A program made the translations under genes and the position numbers. This document shows positions 1 to 9,522 of a stretch of 64,000 nt of DNA, piece after piece. This stretch comes from Fonsecaea monophora (taxonomy: Eukaryota > Ascomycota > Eurotiomycetes > Chaetothyriales > Herpotrichiellaceae): NCBI RefSeq assembly GCF_001642475.1, contig NW_019173941.1:186001-250000 (forward strand), written 5' to 3'. Each line of letters starts with the position of its first letter. Positions within the stretch are counted from its first letter, which is position 1. A model generated the notes under the pieces. That model made no database searches and was not told where the DNA came from. It saw only the letters and a program-made list of their open reading frames with translations.

Positions 1-210
1 TCCCATATAAGGCAGGTTAGGCGAATGGTGCCTTTACTGCTTTGTTATTGGTCGCTGATGTCGTGATCATTGACTGCGCGGTCGACTCCCCTACCAGTTT
101 CATCACAAAATTGTTAAAGCCCTGGAAAATGCATGTCACATTTCTTAACTGGAGGGGCCCCGCTCCCTCCTCTGTGCTCTCTACCAGTTTGAAATCCTGC
201 ACAGCTCAAC

Positions 211-1818
211 ATGGCTGTTCCCCGAGGTGCCCAGATCGCAGCACGGCTACTGAGTCGAGGCTCAAGGGCTCTCACTTCCAATTCATCCTCATCTATAAGG
301 GAACACAGGTTCGCCCACTCGCTTGCAAAATCGGAGACCCAGCGGATTAGAAATGCGTCCCTACACACACGAGCAAGCCATCATGCGCAGGCTGCCGCCG
401 CCGCCGTACGAGAAGAAGACTCTTTCGAGGGGTCCGAGTCCACAAACCCGGCAATGTCCTTTCCGTGCCTTGACGCTCAAGAACTGAAGACGGCCGCTTT
501 GCAGAACCGTTCTCTCGAATCAGGACCTGAACCGTCTTACACCACGGGGAAACACATGGTATTTCGCAGCTCTGAGCCCATGCTGCTGGATTGGGGCGGG
601 ATACTACCGGAATTCGATATTGCTCATGAGACTTGGGGTACATTGAACGCGGACAAGAGCAATGCAATTCTGCTGCACACTGGGTTGTCGGCGTCGAGCC
701 ATGCACACAGCACTGAAGCCAACCCAAAGCCTGGGTGGTGGGAAAAGTTCATTGGGCCTGGTTGTCCCTTAGATACCAACAAACACTTTGTGATTTGCAC
801 GAACGTTATAGGCGGCTGCTATGGCTCAACTGGACCTTCTTCGATCGACCCGTCCGACGGTCAGCGATATGCCACTCGGTTCCCCATCTTGACCATGGAC
901 GACATGGTCAGAGCGCAAGCGCGGCTTCTGGATGGTCTTGGCATTGACAAGCTCTACGCCAGCGTTGGCGCCAGTATGGGTGGAATGCAAAGTCTCGCTT
1001 TCGGCGTGCATTTCCCAGACCGAGTGGGCAAAATAGTCAGCATTTCGGGTTGTGCAAGAAGTCACCCATATAGTATCGCAATGCGGCACACTCAACGGCA
1101 AGTGTTGATGATGGATCCCAAGTGGAACAGAGGTTTCTACTACGACAGTATTCCTCCACACACGGGGATGAAGCTCGCGCGCGAAATTGCAACAGTGACA
1201 TATCGCAGTGGGCCAGAATGGGAGAACCGGTTTGGGAGGCAGCGAGCCGATCCCAGTAAACAGCCTGCTCTGTGCCCGGATTTCTTGATTGAAACGTACC
1301 TGGACCACGCTGGTGAGAAATTTTCCTTGGAATATGATCCAAATTCTCTGCTTTATGTGAGCAAGGCCATGGATCTCTTCGATCTTGGGTGGGCGCACCA
1401 AGAAAGTACCAGAGAACGGAGGCAAAAGAACCAGGAGAAGCTAGTCAACTTCCACGGGGCAGCGGCAATTCGAAATGACCCAGCATGCAGCCTAACGCTA
1501 CCGTCGAAGAATTACGAAGAGAAAGTCTCCACCGCGCCAATGGACGAAGCTGTTGCCCCCGGACATCAAGGGCCACCCAGAGATCTCGTCCAGGGAATGG
1601 CACCCTTGCGCAGTCATCCTGTGTTGGTGATGGGTGTGGCGAGTGATATCCTCTTCCCGGCATGGCAGCAAAGAGAGATTGCTGAGACCTTGAGGGCGAC
1701 GGGAAATAATCAAGTAACGCACGTGGAGCTTGGTGAGGATATTAGTTTGTTCGGACACGACACATTCCTCCTGGACTTGGAGCATATTGGTGGCAATCTT
1801 GGGAAATTTCTGCAGTAA
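211..1818 (+). CDS. cysA: Serine O-acetyltransferase of the homoserine acetyltransferase fold (CysA type), mitochondrial
   Basis: Single exon, 535 aa. Alpha/beta-hydrolase acetyltransferase that would transfer acetyl from acetyl-CoA to L-serine (or homoserine) for cysteine/methionine synthesis. Visible: nucleophile elbow GASMGGMQS with Ser255, then Asp479 in VASDILFPAW and His516 in LFGHDTFLLD, which form the Ser-Asp-His triad. The first 60 or so residues are rich in Arg, Ser and Ala with almost no acids before residue 68, as in a mitochondrial presequence. A poorly conserved insert of about 60 residues lies around 400-465. Known of the family: in Aspergillus nidulans the cysA product is a serine O-acetyltransferase homologous to homoserine acetyltransferases, and its length matches this protein. 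Assignment to serine rather than homoserine is inference from overall similarity. The 3' end faces vma11 (convergent, 145 bp apart). ATG 211 is the first in-frame ATG. Confidence 0.85.
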   Translation: MAVPRGAQIAARLLSRGSRALTSNSSSSIREHRFAHSLAKSETQRIRNASLHTRASHHAQAAAAAVREEDSFEGSESTNPAMSFPCLDAQELKTAALQNRSLESGPEPSYTTGKHMVFRSSEPMLLDWGGILPEFDIAHETWGTLNADKSNAILLHTGLSASSHAHSTEANPKPGWWEKFIGPGCPLDTNKHFVICTNVIGGCYGSTGPSSIDPSDGQRYATRFPILTMDDMVRAQARLLDGLGIDKLYASVGASMGGMQSLAFGVHFPDRVGKIVSISGCARSHPYSIAMRHTQRQVLMMDPKWNRGFYYDSIPPHTGMKLAREIATVTYRSGPEWENRFGRQRADPSKQPALCPDFLIETYLDHAGEKFSLEYDPNSLLYVSKAMDLFDLGWAHQESTRERRQKNQEKLVNFHGAAAIRNDPACSLTLPSKNYEEKVSTAPMDEAVAPGHQGPPRDLVQGMAPLRSHPVLVMGVASDILFPAWQQREIAETLRATGNNQVTHVELGEDISLFGHDTFLLDLEHIGGNLGKFLQ

Positions 1819-1963
1819 GCGCATATAGCATTCATAGTCATAAGATGCGATAAATGTCGCTCCGAACCCTTTCATTTCAAAGTGGCAACAGCCAGGCTCT
1901 ATTCTTGAAATACTAGCCTTCGAAGTGAAGACGTTTTATCCTCCAACATTGTTGGGCGGTCGT

Positions 1964-2691
1964 TCAACTCTTCGAATGCAGAATCAACCCCACAATCAAC
2001 CCATAAAGCCCCAATACTTCACCAAAGATCAAAATGAGCACCATGCCCACAAATATCCTGCTTTGCTGCATGTAACATCTCACTCCCATATCTCCCACAA
2101 TCCCAATGGCATAGCCTGCCGCGAGACCAGCCAGACCGACGCTTAATCCGGAAGCCAGGTGCATAAATCCTGTGAACAAGCTGTAGTTCTGCTGCGGCGG
2201 AGGTCCCATGTCTCCCGCGATAAGCACAGCAATGACGAGGGCGTAGACGGCGATGATACCAGACATAACGACAGGGATGAGGGACTGCCATTCGCGGTCA
2301 AACAAAGCACATCAAGGATCCCGTTGCGCGTTCCATACCTTCATGATCAGGTCAGGACGGTAAGTTCCGACACCAGCAATTCCGATGCCTGATTTCGCGG
2401 TGCCATAGGCGGCTCCGATACCTGTACAACTGCTCAGTATCTTGTGTGTGTCTCCATTTATCTTTTCATAACCATACAGCCAAAGATCATCTAGAGCGCA
2501 TGGAGGGTCAGCAGAGACGGTCTCGGTGGTTTGAGGCTAGCTCGACGTACAGCAGAGGCAATTCCGGCCTGTATGATTCTGCATGTTAGTTTTGTTTCGT
2601 CAGAGAAGGTCTAGTGAGAGATTACCATGCCAAAGAAGGGAGCAAAGTTGGGCGTGAGTTCACTGCCAGGTCCTTCTGTAATTGTCGCCAT
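1964..2691 (-). CDS. vma11: V-type ATPase proteolipid subunit c' (Vma11)
   Basis: Five exons on the minus strand: 2691-2626, 2568-2551, 2490-2478, 2421-2339 and 2284-1964, giving 166 aa. Subunit c' is the fungus-specific proteolipid of the vacuolar proton-pump Vo ring. It has four membrane helices. The proton-carrying Glu lies in LILIFGEVLGLYG near the C-terminus. It is c' rather than c because the third/fourth-helix region reads AGYAIGIVGDMGVRCYMQQ and helix 2-3 reads MSGIIAVYALVIAVLIAGD, closer to Vma11 than to Vma3. The exon joins give an uninterrupted family match (FFGM-AGIASA-MIFGC-IGAAYG). Exons 2 and 3 are only 18 and 13 nt long. All introns are GT-AG, and intron 3 uses GTATGG. It is divergent from rom2 across about 0.8 kb. 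Confidence 0.9.
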
Positions 2692-3500
2692 GGTGGCAGA
2701 TTTCAGTGTCTAATGGTAAGTTGTCGGAGAAAAGCAGGAAAGAGAAGTGGTTTGAAAAGGTGCGACAGGAGAGGTGGGTGCTCGAAGCACCTTGTGGGTA
2801 ACGTTCTGCCGATGAAGCTTGGGATGGAGGATGATGGTGATGATGTGCCTGCGCATCTGCCACCGCAGGCAGGAGGGAAGCTGGGCTTTGCTGCTTAGAG
2901 GAGGTTAGAGGAGCAGGCGCAGCCAATGGCGACCCCAGATTCAGGCTTGGATTAGCAGCAGTCGATCCTCGTCCAACTGCATCGTTTTCTCCCCCATCCC
3001 ATTCCCATTTCCATTCCCACTACATGCTATACTGGCTCTATCTATTGATCTTCTCACCATTACTACTCATTAATTCGTACATAGTCATTGAGAACATCTC
3101 CTTTCTCTCCCTGCTGGCACGGTGAGAGCATGACGCGGAATCTGTGCGACCATCATCTGTAATCTCTGACCATCCCTCATCCAAGTCGACCTCCTCCACT
3201 CGTGCAGCACACACACATATTCCCAACCTGAATATCGGCCGCCCACTGTCCTCGACTGTCAATTCATTCCATTACGTCGAGACCACGATTCCGATCGTTG
3301 CCCTTCATTCTGCCGTCGCTACTAAAGAATTAAAAAAGTTGGGGGCGGGGGAGAGAATTCAAGATCGCGAAAAGAGGAGACAGAAAAAGCCCCCTGCACT
3401 CTACACGCGGCAGATCAGAGTCTCCATCACTACAACTCTCCATGCTGGTCCAATAACTACGCCTCTGCTATATCGCTCTTTCCCTCTCCTCTGACCGAGC
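2692..3500. promoter_or_regulatory. Divergent intergenic region vma11 / rom2
   Basis: About 0.8 kb between the two start codons. It becomes strongly C/T-rich before the rom2 ATG (for example the CT run at 3474-3492), a common feature of fungal promoters and 5' leaders. No gene is recognised here. Confidence 0.5.
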
Positions 3501-6500
3501 ATGGCAGACTATGGTCTGCCCGATTCTCGCTATTATGGTGCAAGACCACCTCCTCCACAGCATGGAGGCCCGGCCGATCAAAGAGATACCGCCTTCCATA
3601 ATATCTTTGGCGGTGCTCCACCTCCAGGGAGGTCCCAGACAATGACAACACAATCCGTTGGTGGCATGTACGATCGACTGCCCAGCATGACTTCGCAACA
3701 CCAACAACATACCATGTCCATGAGACACGGACCCCCTCCACCCATGCGTCAGATGCCTCAATCCTACGACCGCTCCAACGGCATTGCTCCGGGCCAGCCG
3801 TACACAAATGGCGCAAACAATGCGAGATCGCCGCCGCACAATCCCGCGCCAATGTTTCCTGATCGGCGACCTTACCCTCCGCCTCAGCGGATAGACACAC
3901 GGCCTGGTGTTCCCTCGTCAATGTCGATGTCGTCCTACGATCGCAGACCTGTTCCCAACCGAATGCCTCCTCCGGCATTAAACAATGATGGATATAGGTC
4001 GCGGTCCATGGTGAGGCCTGGAGAGCCGACCATGGGCTATCGTCCACCACCCAGTAGCTTCCAGCAGGGTACTGCCAGTGCCTTTAGACAGCAACCTTAC
4101 GCCGGAATCGGTGGTTCAAGGACGACAGCTCAAGGCAGACACATACCGGAAAGAGTCGATGGGGATAGATCCATGTCGATGGGATCGTTCGCCATGGATC
4201 GAGATCATACTCAGCAGTTGACAAGTGGCAGAGTCGTGCCTCATCGTCGTCGGGAATCAGAATCAGACCCTTTTGCAGATCATCATGCCTCGTCGAACGG
4301 CTCGTTTAGTTCAACTAATTCTCCAGGATACGGTATCACTCCACGGTCGCGACGCCCTAGTGAGGGAAGTAACCCCCCGCGCACTACGTCTGCCGCTTCT
4401 GGTACCTCAGCTGCGTCTGACTTGACGCCAACAACCACCATGAATGTGTCGCGTAACGACAGCATGATGAGTAGGCCGACAGGCTCGGCTCATTCGTCAG
4501 CCAGTCAAACAACGACTGTTGTCCAAAGAAAGTCGCCTCTTGTCTACCCTGCCCTTCTGTCACGCGTTGCAAGCGCTTTTCAGGAAAGGATCGGCGTTGG
4601 CGACAGAACTAAGAATGATCTCTCTTACAAGAATGCCTTCACAGGGGCAGAGGCTGTCGACTTAATCGCCTACATCATCAAAACAACAGACAGAAACCTT
4701 GCGTTGCTTCTCGGACGCGCCCTTGATGCCCAAAAGTTCTTTCATGACGTTACCTATGAGCATCGACTGAGAGATGCTCCGGGAGAAGTGTACCAGTTCC
4801 GGGAAACCATGGGAGAGGAGGCGTCCTCAAAAGATGTCAACGGTGTTTTCACGTTGCTGACGGAGTGTTATTCTCCGACCTGCACAAAAGACCACCTCTG
4901 CTACTCGATCGCGTGTCCTCGGCGGCTTGAACAGCAAGCTCGCCTGAATTTACGGCCACAGCCCGGGTTGCGACACTCCAACTCGAGAGGAAGTCTACAC
5001 GGCGAGGAAGACCAGGAACAGAAGCTCTGGATCAACAGCGTTCCAAAGGAGGTCGCCGACAAGATCGACGACAGAGAGAAGAAGAGACAGGAAGTCATCT
5101 CAGAGCTCATGTACACAGAACGTGACTTTGTCAAGGATTTGGAATATCTCCGCGATTTCTGGATAAGGCCACTTCGCGGCGCCGGCAATGTCATGTCTCC
5201 CATCAAGGAGGAGCGACGAGAGAAATTTGTTCGCACCGTCTTCGGTAACTGTCTGGAGGTTCTTGCAGTGAATGGCAGGTTCGCGGAAGAGTTGTCAAAG
5301 CGGCAGAAAGAACAGCACGTGGTGCACAGCATTGGTGACATCTTTCTCAAATTTGTGCCGCAGTTCGACCCCTTCATCAAATACGGTGCGAATCAGATGT
5401 ACGGCAAATACGAATTCGAGAAAGAGAAAGGCGCCAACCCGGCCTTTTCGCGGTTTGTCGACGAGACTGAGCGCCTCAAAGAGTCGAGAAAGCTTGAGCT
5501 GAATGGTTACCTTACGAAACCAACAACGCGACTAGCCAGATATCCGCTATTGTTGGACAATGTGTTGAAGTACACAAAAGATGACAACCCAGACAAGAAG
5601 GATATACCCAAAGCCATCGGTCTGATCAAGGATTTCTTGGCCCGAGTCAACGCGGAAAGTGGTAAAGCCGAGAATCACTTCAACTTGCTTCAGCTGAATC
5701 AACAGCTCAAGTGGAATGCTGGAGAGTACACGGATCTGAAACTTACAGAGGAGAACCGGGTCATCCTGACCAAGATGAGCTTCAAGAAGTCCCCCGCCGA
5801 CAGTGCCGAAGTTCAAGTGTATCTCTTCGATCACGCAGTCCTCATGTGCCGTGTCAAAAATGTCAACAAACGAGAGGAACTTCGAGTGTACAGAAAGCCG
5901 ATTCCACTGGAGCTCCTCGTTATCGCCGAGATGGATCAAGTCATCCCCCGCCTGGGTCTCGCAAAGCGTTCCTCGTCGAGTCTCATTCCCGGCAACAAAC
6001 CGTCCACTTCAAGCACCCCAGGTCAAAAAGAGGTGTATCCAATCACTTTCCGACATCTTGGAAAAGGTGCATATGAGCTTCAGCTATATGCCACCTCCAT
6101 CACCCAGCGCAAAAAGTTTATTGAACTGGTGGAGCAGCAGCAAAGCAAACTTCGCGACCGAAGTAGTGCCTTCTACACAAAGACTATATTGTGCGAAGGA
6201 TTCTTCAACGCTCAGAATCGGGTCAATTGTCTGGTGCCAACTGACGGAGGTCGCAAGCTCATTTATGGTACCGACAACGGTATTTATATTGCTGATCGAT
6301 GGCCAAAGGACAAATCCATCAAGCCCAAGCGCATTCTCGACGCTACCCAAGTGTCCCAGATCGATACGCTGGAGGAATATCGACTGCTGCTGGTCCTGTC
6401 GAACAAAACTCTCACTTCATATCCTTTTGATGCACTGGATCCAAATAATCAGAATCCTCTGGCGACTAGACCTCGCAAGATCCAGGGTCATTCTAACTTC

Positions 6501-7300
6501 TTCAAAGCTGGAATTGGCCTGGGGCGACATTTGGTGTGCTCTGTGAAGACTTCGGCATTATCCACTACCATCAAGGTATACGAGCCCATGGATGATCTTA
6601 CTAAGGGTAAGAAGAAGCCGGCAATCAGTAAGATGTTTGCCAGTGGCCAGGATGCTCTAAAGCCTTTCAAGGTAAAACCATCTGTCGCGAAAATTGCGAA
6701 AATTGATGCTAACAAAGTACTCTAGGAATTTTACATCCCAGCTGAATCGACATCAGTACACTACCTCCGCTCCACACTATGCGTTGGCTGTGCGAAAGGC
6801 TTTGAGGTCGTCTCGCTTGAGACCACCGAGCGACAATCCCTGCTCGATCAAGCCGACACGTCGCTTGACTTCGTGACGCGCAAGGAAAACGTCAAACCCA
6901 TCCACATTGAACGGCTCAATGGCGAATTCCTGCTCAACTATTCCGACTTCAGCTTCTTTGTCAACCGGAACGGATGGCGTGCGAGACAGGACTGGAAAAT
7001 TACATGGGAAGGAACTCCGCAGGCATTTGCACTGAATTATCCCTACATCCTCGCATTCGAGCCATCCTTCATCGAGATTCGGCATATTGAGACGAGCGAG
7101 TTGATTCACGTGATGACGGGCAAGAATGTCAGGATGTTGCATTCGAGTACGAGAGAGGTGAGTGGCTGCTATCTGCTCTTTTTGTGGCGAGTACTGCCCT
7201 GCTAACAACCTGTGCCTAGATTCTGTACGCTTACGAAGACGAGACCGGCGAGGATGTCATCGCTAGTCTTGACTTCTGGACCCAGGCTCAAGGCAGTTAG
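3501..7300 (+). CDS. rom2: Rho1 guanine-nucleotide exchange factor (Rom2/Rgf type: DEP-DH-PH-CNH)
   Basis: Three exons, 3501-6671, 6726-7157 and 7220-7300, encoding 1227 aa. Activates Rho1 by GDP/GTP exchange in the cell-wall-integrity pathway at sites of polar growth. Residues 1-350 are a Pro/Ser/Arg-rich disordered tail. A DEP domain follows at about 350-435 (SRVASAFQERIGVGDR onwards). The DH (RhoGEF) domain spans about 525-735, including VISELMYTERDFVKDLEYL and NGYLTKPTTRLARYPLLL. The PH domain covers about 750-885 and the citron homology domain about 895-1200. Intron 1 (54 nt) has the branch motif GCTAAC and acceptor CTCTAG. Without it the frame would end at 6725 and lose the end of CNH, which resumes as EFYIPAES. 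The length fits yeast and Aspergillus Rom2. Confidence 0.93.
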
Positions 7301-7836
7301 AGCTTGAGAAAGAATGGGTGGCTAGATTGGAAAGTTTGCTGTTTCAGCTTTTAGCCCTGTTTTATTTTGCTTGCTTTTACGGATGGACGAATGGGCTACA
7401 CGTCAGGTTCATGAGGGCCCGCTGCAATGGGCTCAGCAAAGGGAGTTGGAGACACTGATCTGGCACCGGCAATTGGCAAACGGAAAGGATGGTGTCGACA
7501 TCTACTCACACGTGAATGGAAATGGTGTCAACAACAAGCCTTATGCGCTGACATGGAAAGGAGACACGAGACATATGGACCATGTGGGAACTATTCCTGG
7601 CTTGTCGGGAAGAGCCGACGGGCTGGATGAAGAGGCCAGAGTTCTTGCAGCGTCCACAGAATTCCCAAAGCGAACTTCCACCTTTGAGTCTTGTTCCTCT
7701 GCTGGTCCAGTGACAAGTGCTGCGATCCCTGACCCTCGATCTTCTGAATCGCCATCGCTTCTGATGCGTGCCCAATGTGGAGGAAAAACCCAACGCTGCC
7801 CTTTTGTTGGAGAGCCCGGCGGTCTGCAGCAACAGA
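7301..7836. other. Intergenic region rom2 / rpf1 (convergent)
   Basis: About 0.54 kb holding the two 3' untranslated regions. I see no further gene. Open frames here are short or run antisense into rpf1. Confidence 0.4.
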
Positions 7837-9168
7837 TCATAGTTGGAACTTGGTCCTCTTCTTCTCCATCTTGGCCTTCCATTCCCACTCCTGGCCACTT
7901 GCCCTCTGTATGCCCTTGTCTACCCTCCTCAATTTGAGGGTCATCCTTGGCCCTAGTTCTTGCAATCCGGCTCTGATGCCTTCTGTGCCTCTCATCTCCT
8001 TCCCATCAGCGCCGACCACGGATCTTTCCGTCTCCCGTTTTGCGCGGAAAATGTACCGGTGCCGGCGGAGGAAGATGTAATCACGCTGGTTGTGCAGCGT
8101 TAGAACCTGCCGGCCTTGGAGCTTCGGGGTAGCTGGGAAAAGAGAGCGGAAGAGGTGGGCGGTTACCAGGCCGAGCGGGGTGGTAAAGTTGTTCAAGATC
8201 AGTTCAGGGACGTGGTCTGTGGGGCGACCGTGGCCAGGGATCTGCTTGCCTGAATACCAGTTCGAAATTGTAAAGTGGAATGTCGGTCCAAGGGGTAAAT
8301 GCACCACTGTCATGCCCGAGGGCCTCTTTTGATTCTCCTCGAGAACGATGACAGACGTATATCCCTGCTTGGCTGCAAAGGTGGAGATTTCGCGGACGGA
8401 GAACTTGTAGCCGTACCTGTGAGAGGAGCGACGGATGTATCTTGAGTTGGGGAATAAAGTGGTCAGGATGGCAGCCTCATTGTGCAAGGTCGAGTTTATC
8501 GATGTGGTAATTAGGATTTTGGGAGGGGAAGGAGGAGGCGAGTCTGGCGGCAAAAACAGAGTCGGAAACTTCGCGGCGAGCGCGGCGGGGGCAAGCGAGA
8601 GGTTGGTCGAGGTCGTTGAGCGTGTTGGTGAAGTTGCGCGATCTTTCAGTCGAGATCTTGAGGAGTTGAGCTGGGACTTTGATGGTAAAGGGTCGTGAGT
8701 ATCTTCGTCCAGATCCGCTGGCTCGAGATCGTCTTCGTCGTTGTCGCCATCGTCTTCGCTGTCGCTGCTTTCCTCCAGCATGGAGTCGTGATCATCGTCG
8801 TCCCCTTGATGCTCCGCAGTGTGTCCCTCTCCATCGATATAGGGCTGTAAATCCTGTTCCTCTGCCAATTTCCTTCTCTTCAGCCTCTCTACGTCGTAGA
8901 CCATTCCCAGACCACCGTCTTCAGGCTCATGGGCGATTTCGTCGTAGACCCGTTTCTTGTCCAGCGTGATGGGGACATTGCGCCGCAACCGTTCCTCCCG
9001 CAATCTCGGGTTCTTCGCCTCCTCTTTTTTACGACTGAATCTCTCGGCCCGTTTCAGGGCATCTCGAGCGCGTTTCTGTTTGACGTGGAGGTCCTGTCTC
9101 CGCTGTTTGTTAGATGTCTTGAAGGGCAGGGCCGCCTTGTCGGAGAGTCTTGTGGTTCGAGAGGGCAT
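7837..9168 (-). CDS. rpf1: Ribosome production factor 1 (Rpf1, Brix domain)
   Basis: Single exon, 443 aa, ATG at 9168. Nucleolar factor for 60S subunit assembly, which acts on ITS2/27S pre-rRNA with other Brix proteins. The N-terminus is basic (NKQRRQDLHVKQKRARDALK). The signature NVPITLDKKRVYDE follows, then an acidic stretch at about residues 120-155 (many Asp/Glu). A Brix domain runs from about 210 to 400, beginning KILITTSINST and including PSGMTVVHLPLGPTFHFTIS, with a C-terminal LTLHNQRDYIFLRRHRYIF segment. The start is shared divergently with glycyl-tRNA synthetase, 354 bp away, so two translation-related genes flank one short promoter region. Confidence 0.92.
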   Translation of the reverse strand: MPSRTTRLSDKAALPFKTSNKQRRQDLHVKQKRARDALKRAERFSRKKEEAKNPRLREERLRRNVPITLDKKRVYDEIAHEPEDGGLGMVYDVERLKRRKLAEEQDLQPYIDGEGHTAEHQGDDDDHDSMLEESSDSEDDGDNDEDDLEPADLDEDTHDPLPSKSQLNSSRSRLKDRATSPTRSTTSTNLSLAPAALAAKFPTLFLPPDSPPPSPPKILITTSINSTLHNEAAILTTLFPNSRYIRRSSHRYGYKFSVREISTFAAKQGYTSVIVLEENQKRPSGMTVVHLPLGPTFHFTISNWYSGKQIPGHGRPTDHVPELILNNFTTPLGLVTAHLFRSLFPATPKLQGRQVLTLHNQRDYIFLRRHRYIFRAKRETERSVVGADGKEMRGTEGIRAGLQELGPRMTLKLRRVDKGIQRASGQEWEWKAKMEKKRTKFQL

Positions 9169-9522
9169 TGCTGGAGGCGGCGAAGGGCAAGTACACGTGG
9201 TACATATGTCGAAGCTGACCCACGTAGTGTCGTTGAAGAGCGGATTGATGTTCTCGATTCCTCGTCAGAAAAAAAGTTGTGCGGAGAAAAGAGATTCTCC
9301 GAAACCCGTGAGGCTGAAGTGTGGCTGAAGTGTGGCTAGCTATTGGTGGCTGCACGAGGCTGGCCTGGGAGCGCAGGGGAGATTATTTTGTGTCATTTTC
9401 CCATACCGAGTAATTTGTGAGTCTTCATTAAGAGTTTCGAGTCATCACACCCTACGACTCCTGTGTATATCTACTGCAAGGGTTCCGTTCCAAGTCCCTT
9501 CTTCCTCCTACTCCTTGGTTCT
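9169..9522. promoter_or_regulatory. Divergent promoter rpf1 / glycyl-tRNA synthetase
   Basis: 354 bp between two translation-related housekeeping genes transcribed away from each other. No gene is seen here. A frame with a GTG at 9463 is continuous with the synthetase, but it has no ATG before 9523. Confidence 0.5.

Noticed and set aside
826..1425. 199-codon minus-strand frame inside the cysA-like gene
   Set aside because: Antisense shadow of a well-supported coding exon. No family features.
7371..7937. 188-codon plus-strand frame after rom2
   Set aside because: Starts without a clear ATG context, runs into antisense of rpf1 and has a low-complexity Ser/Pro end. Treated as 3' untranslated sequence.
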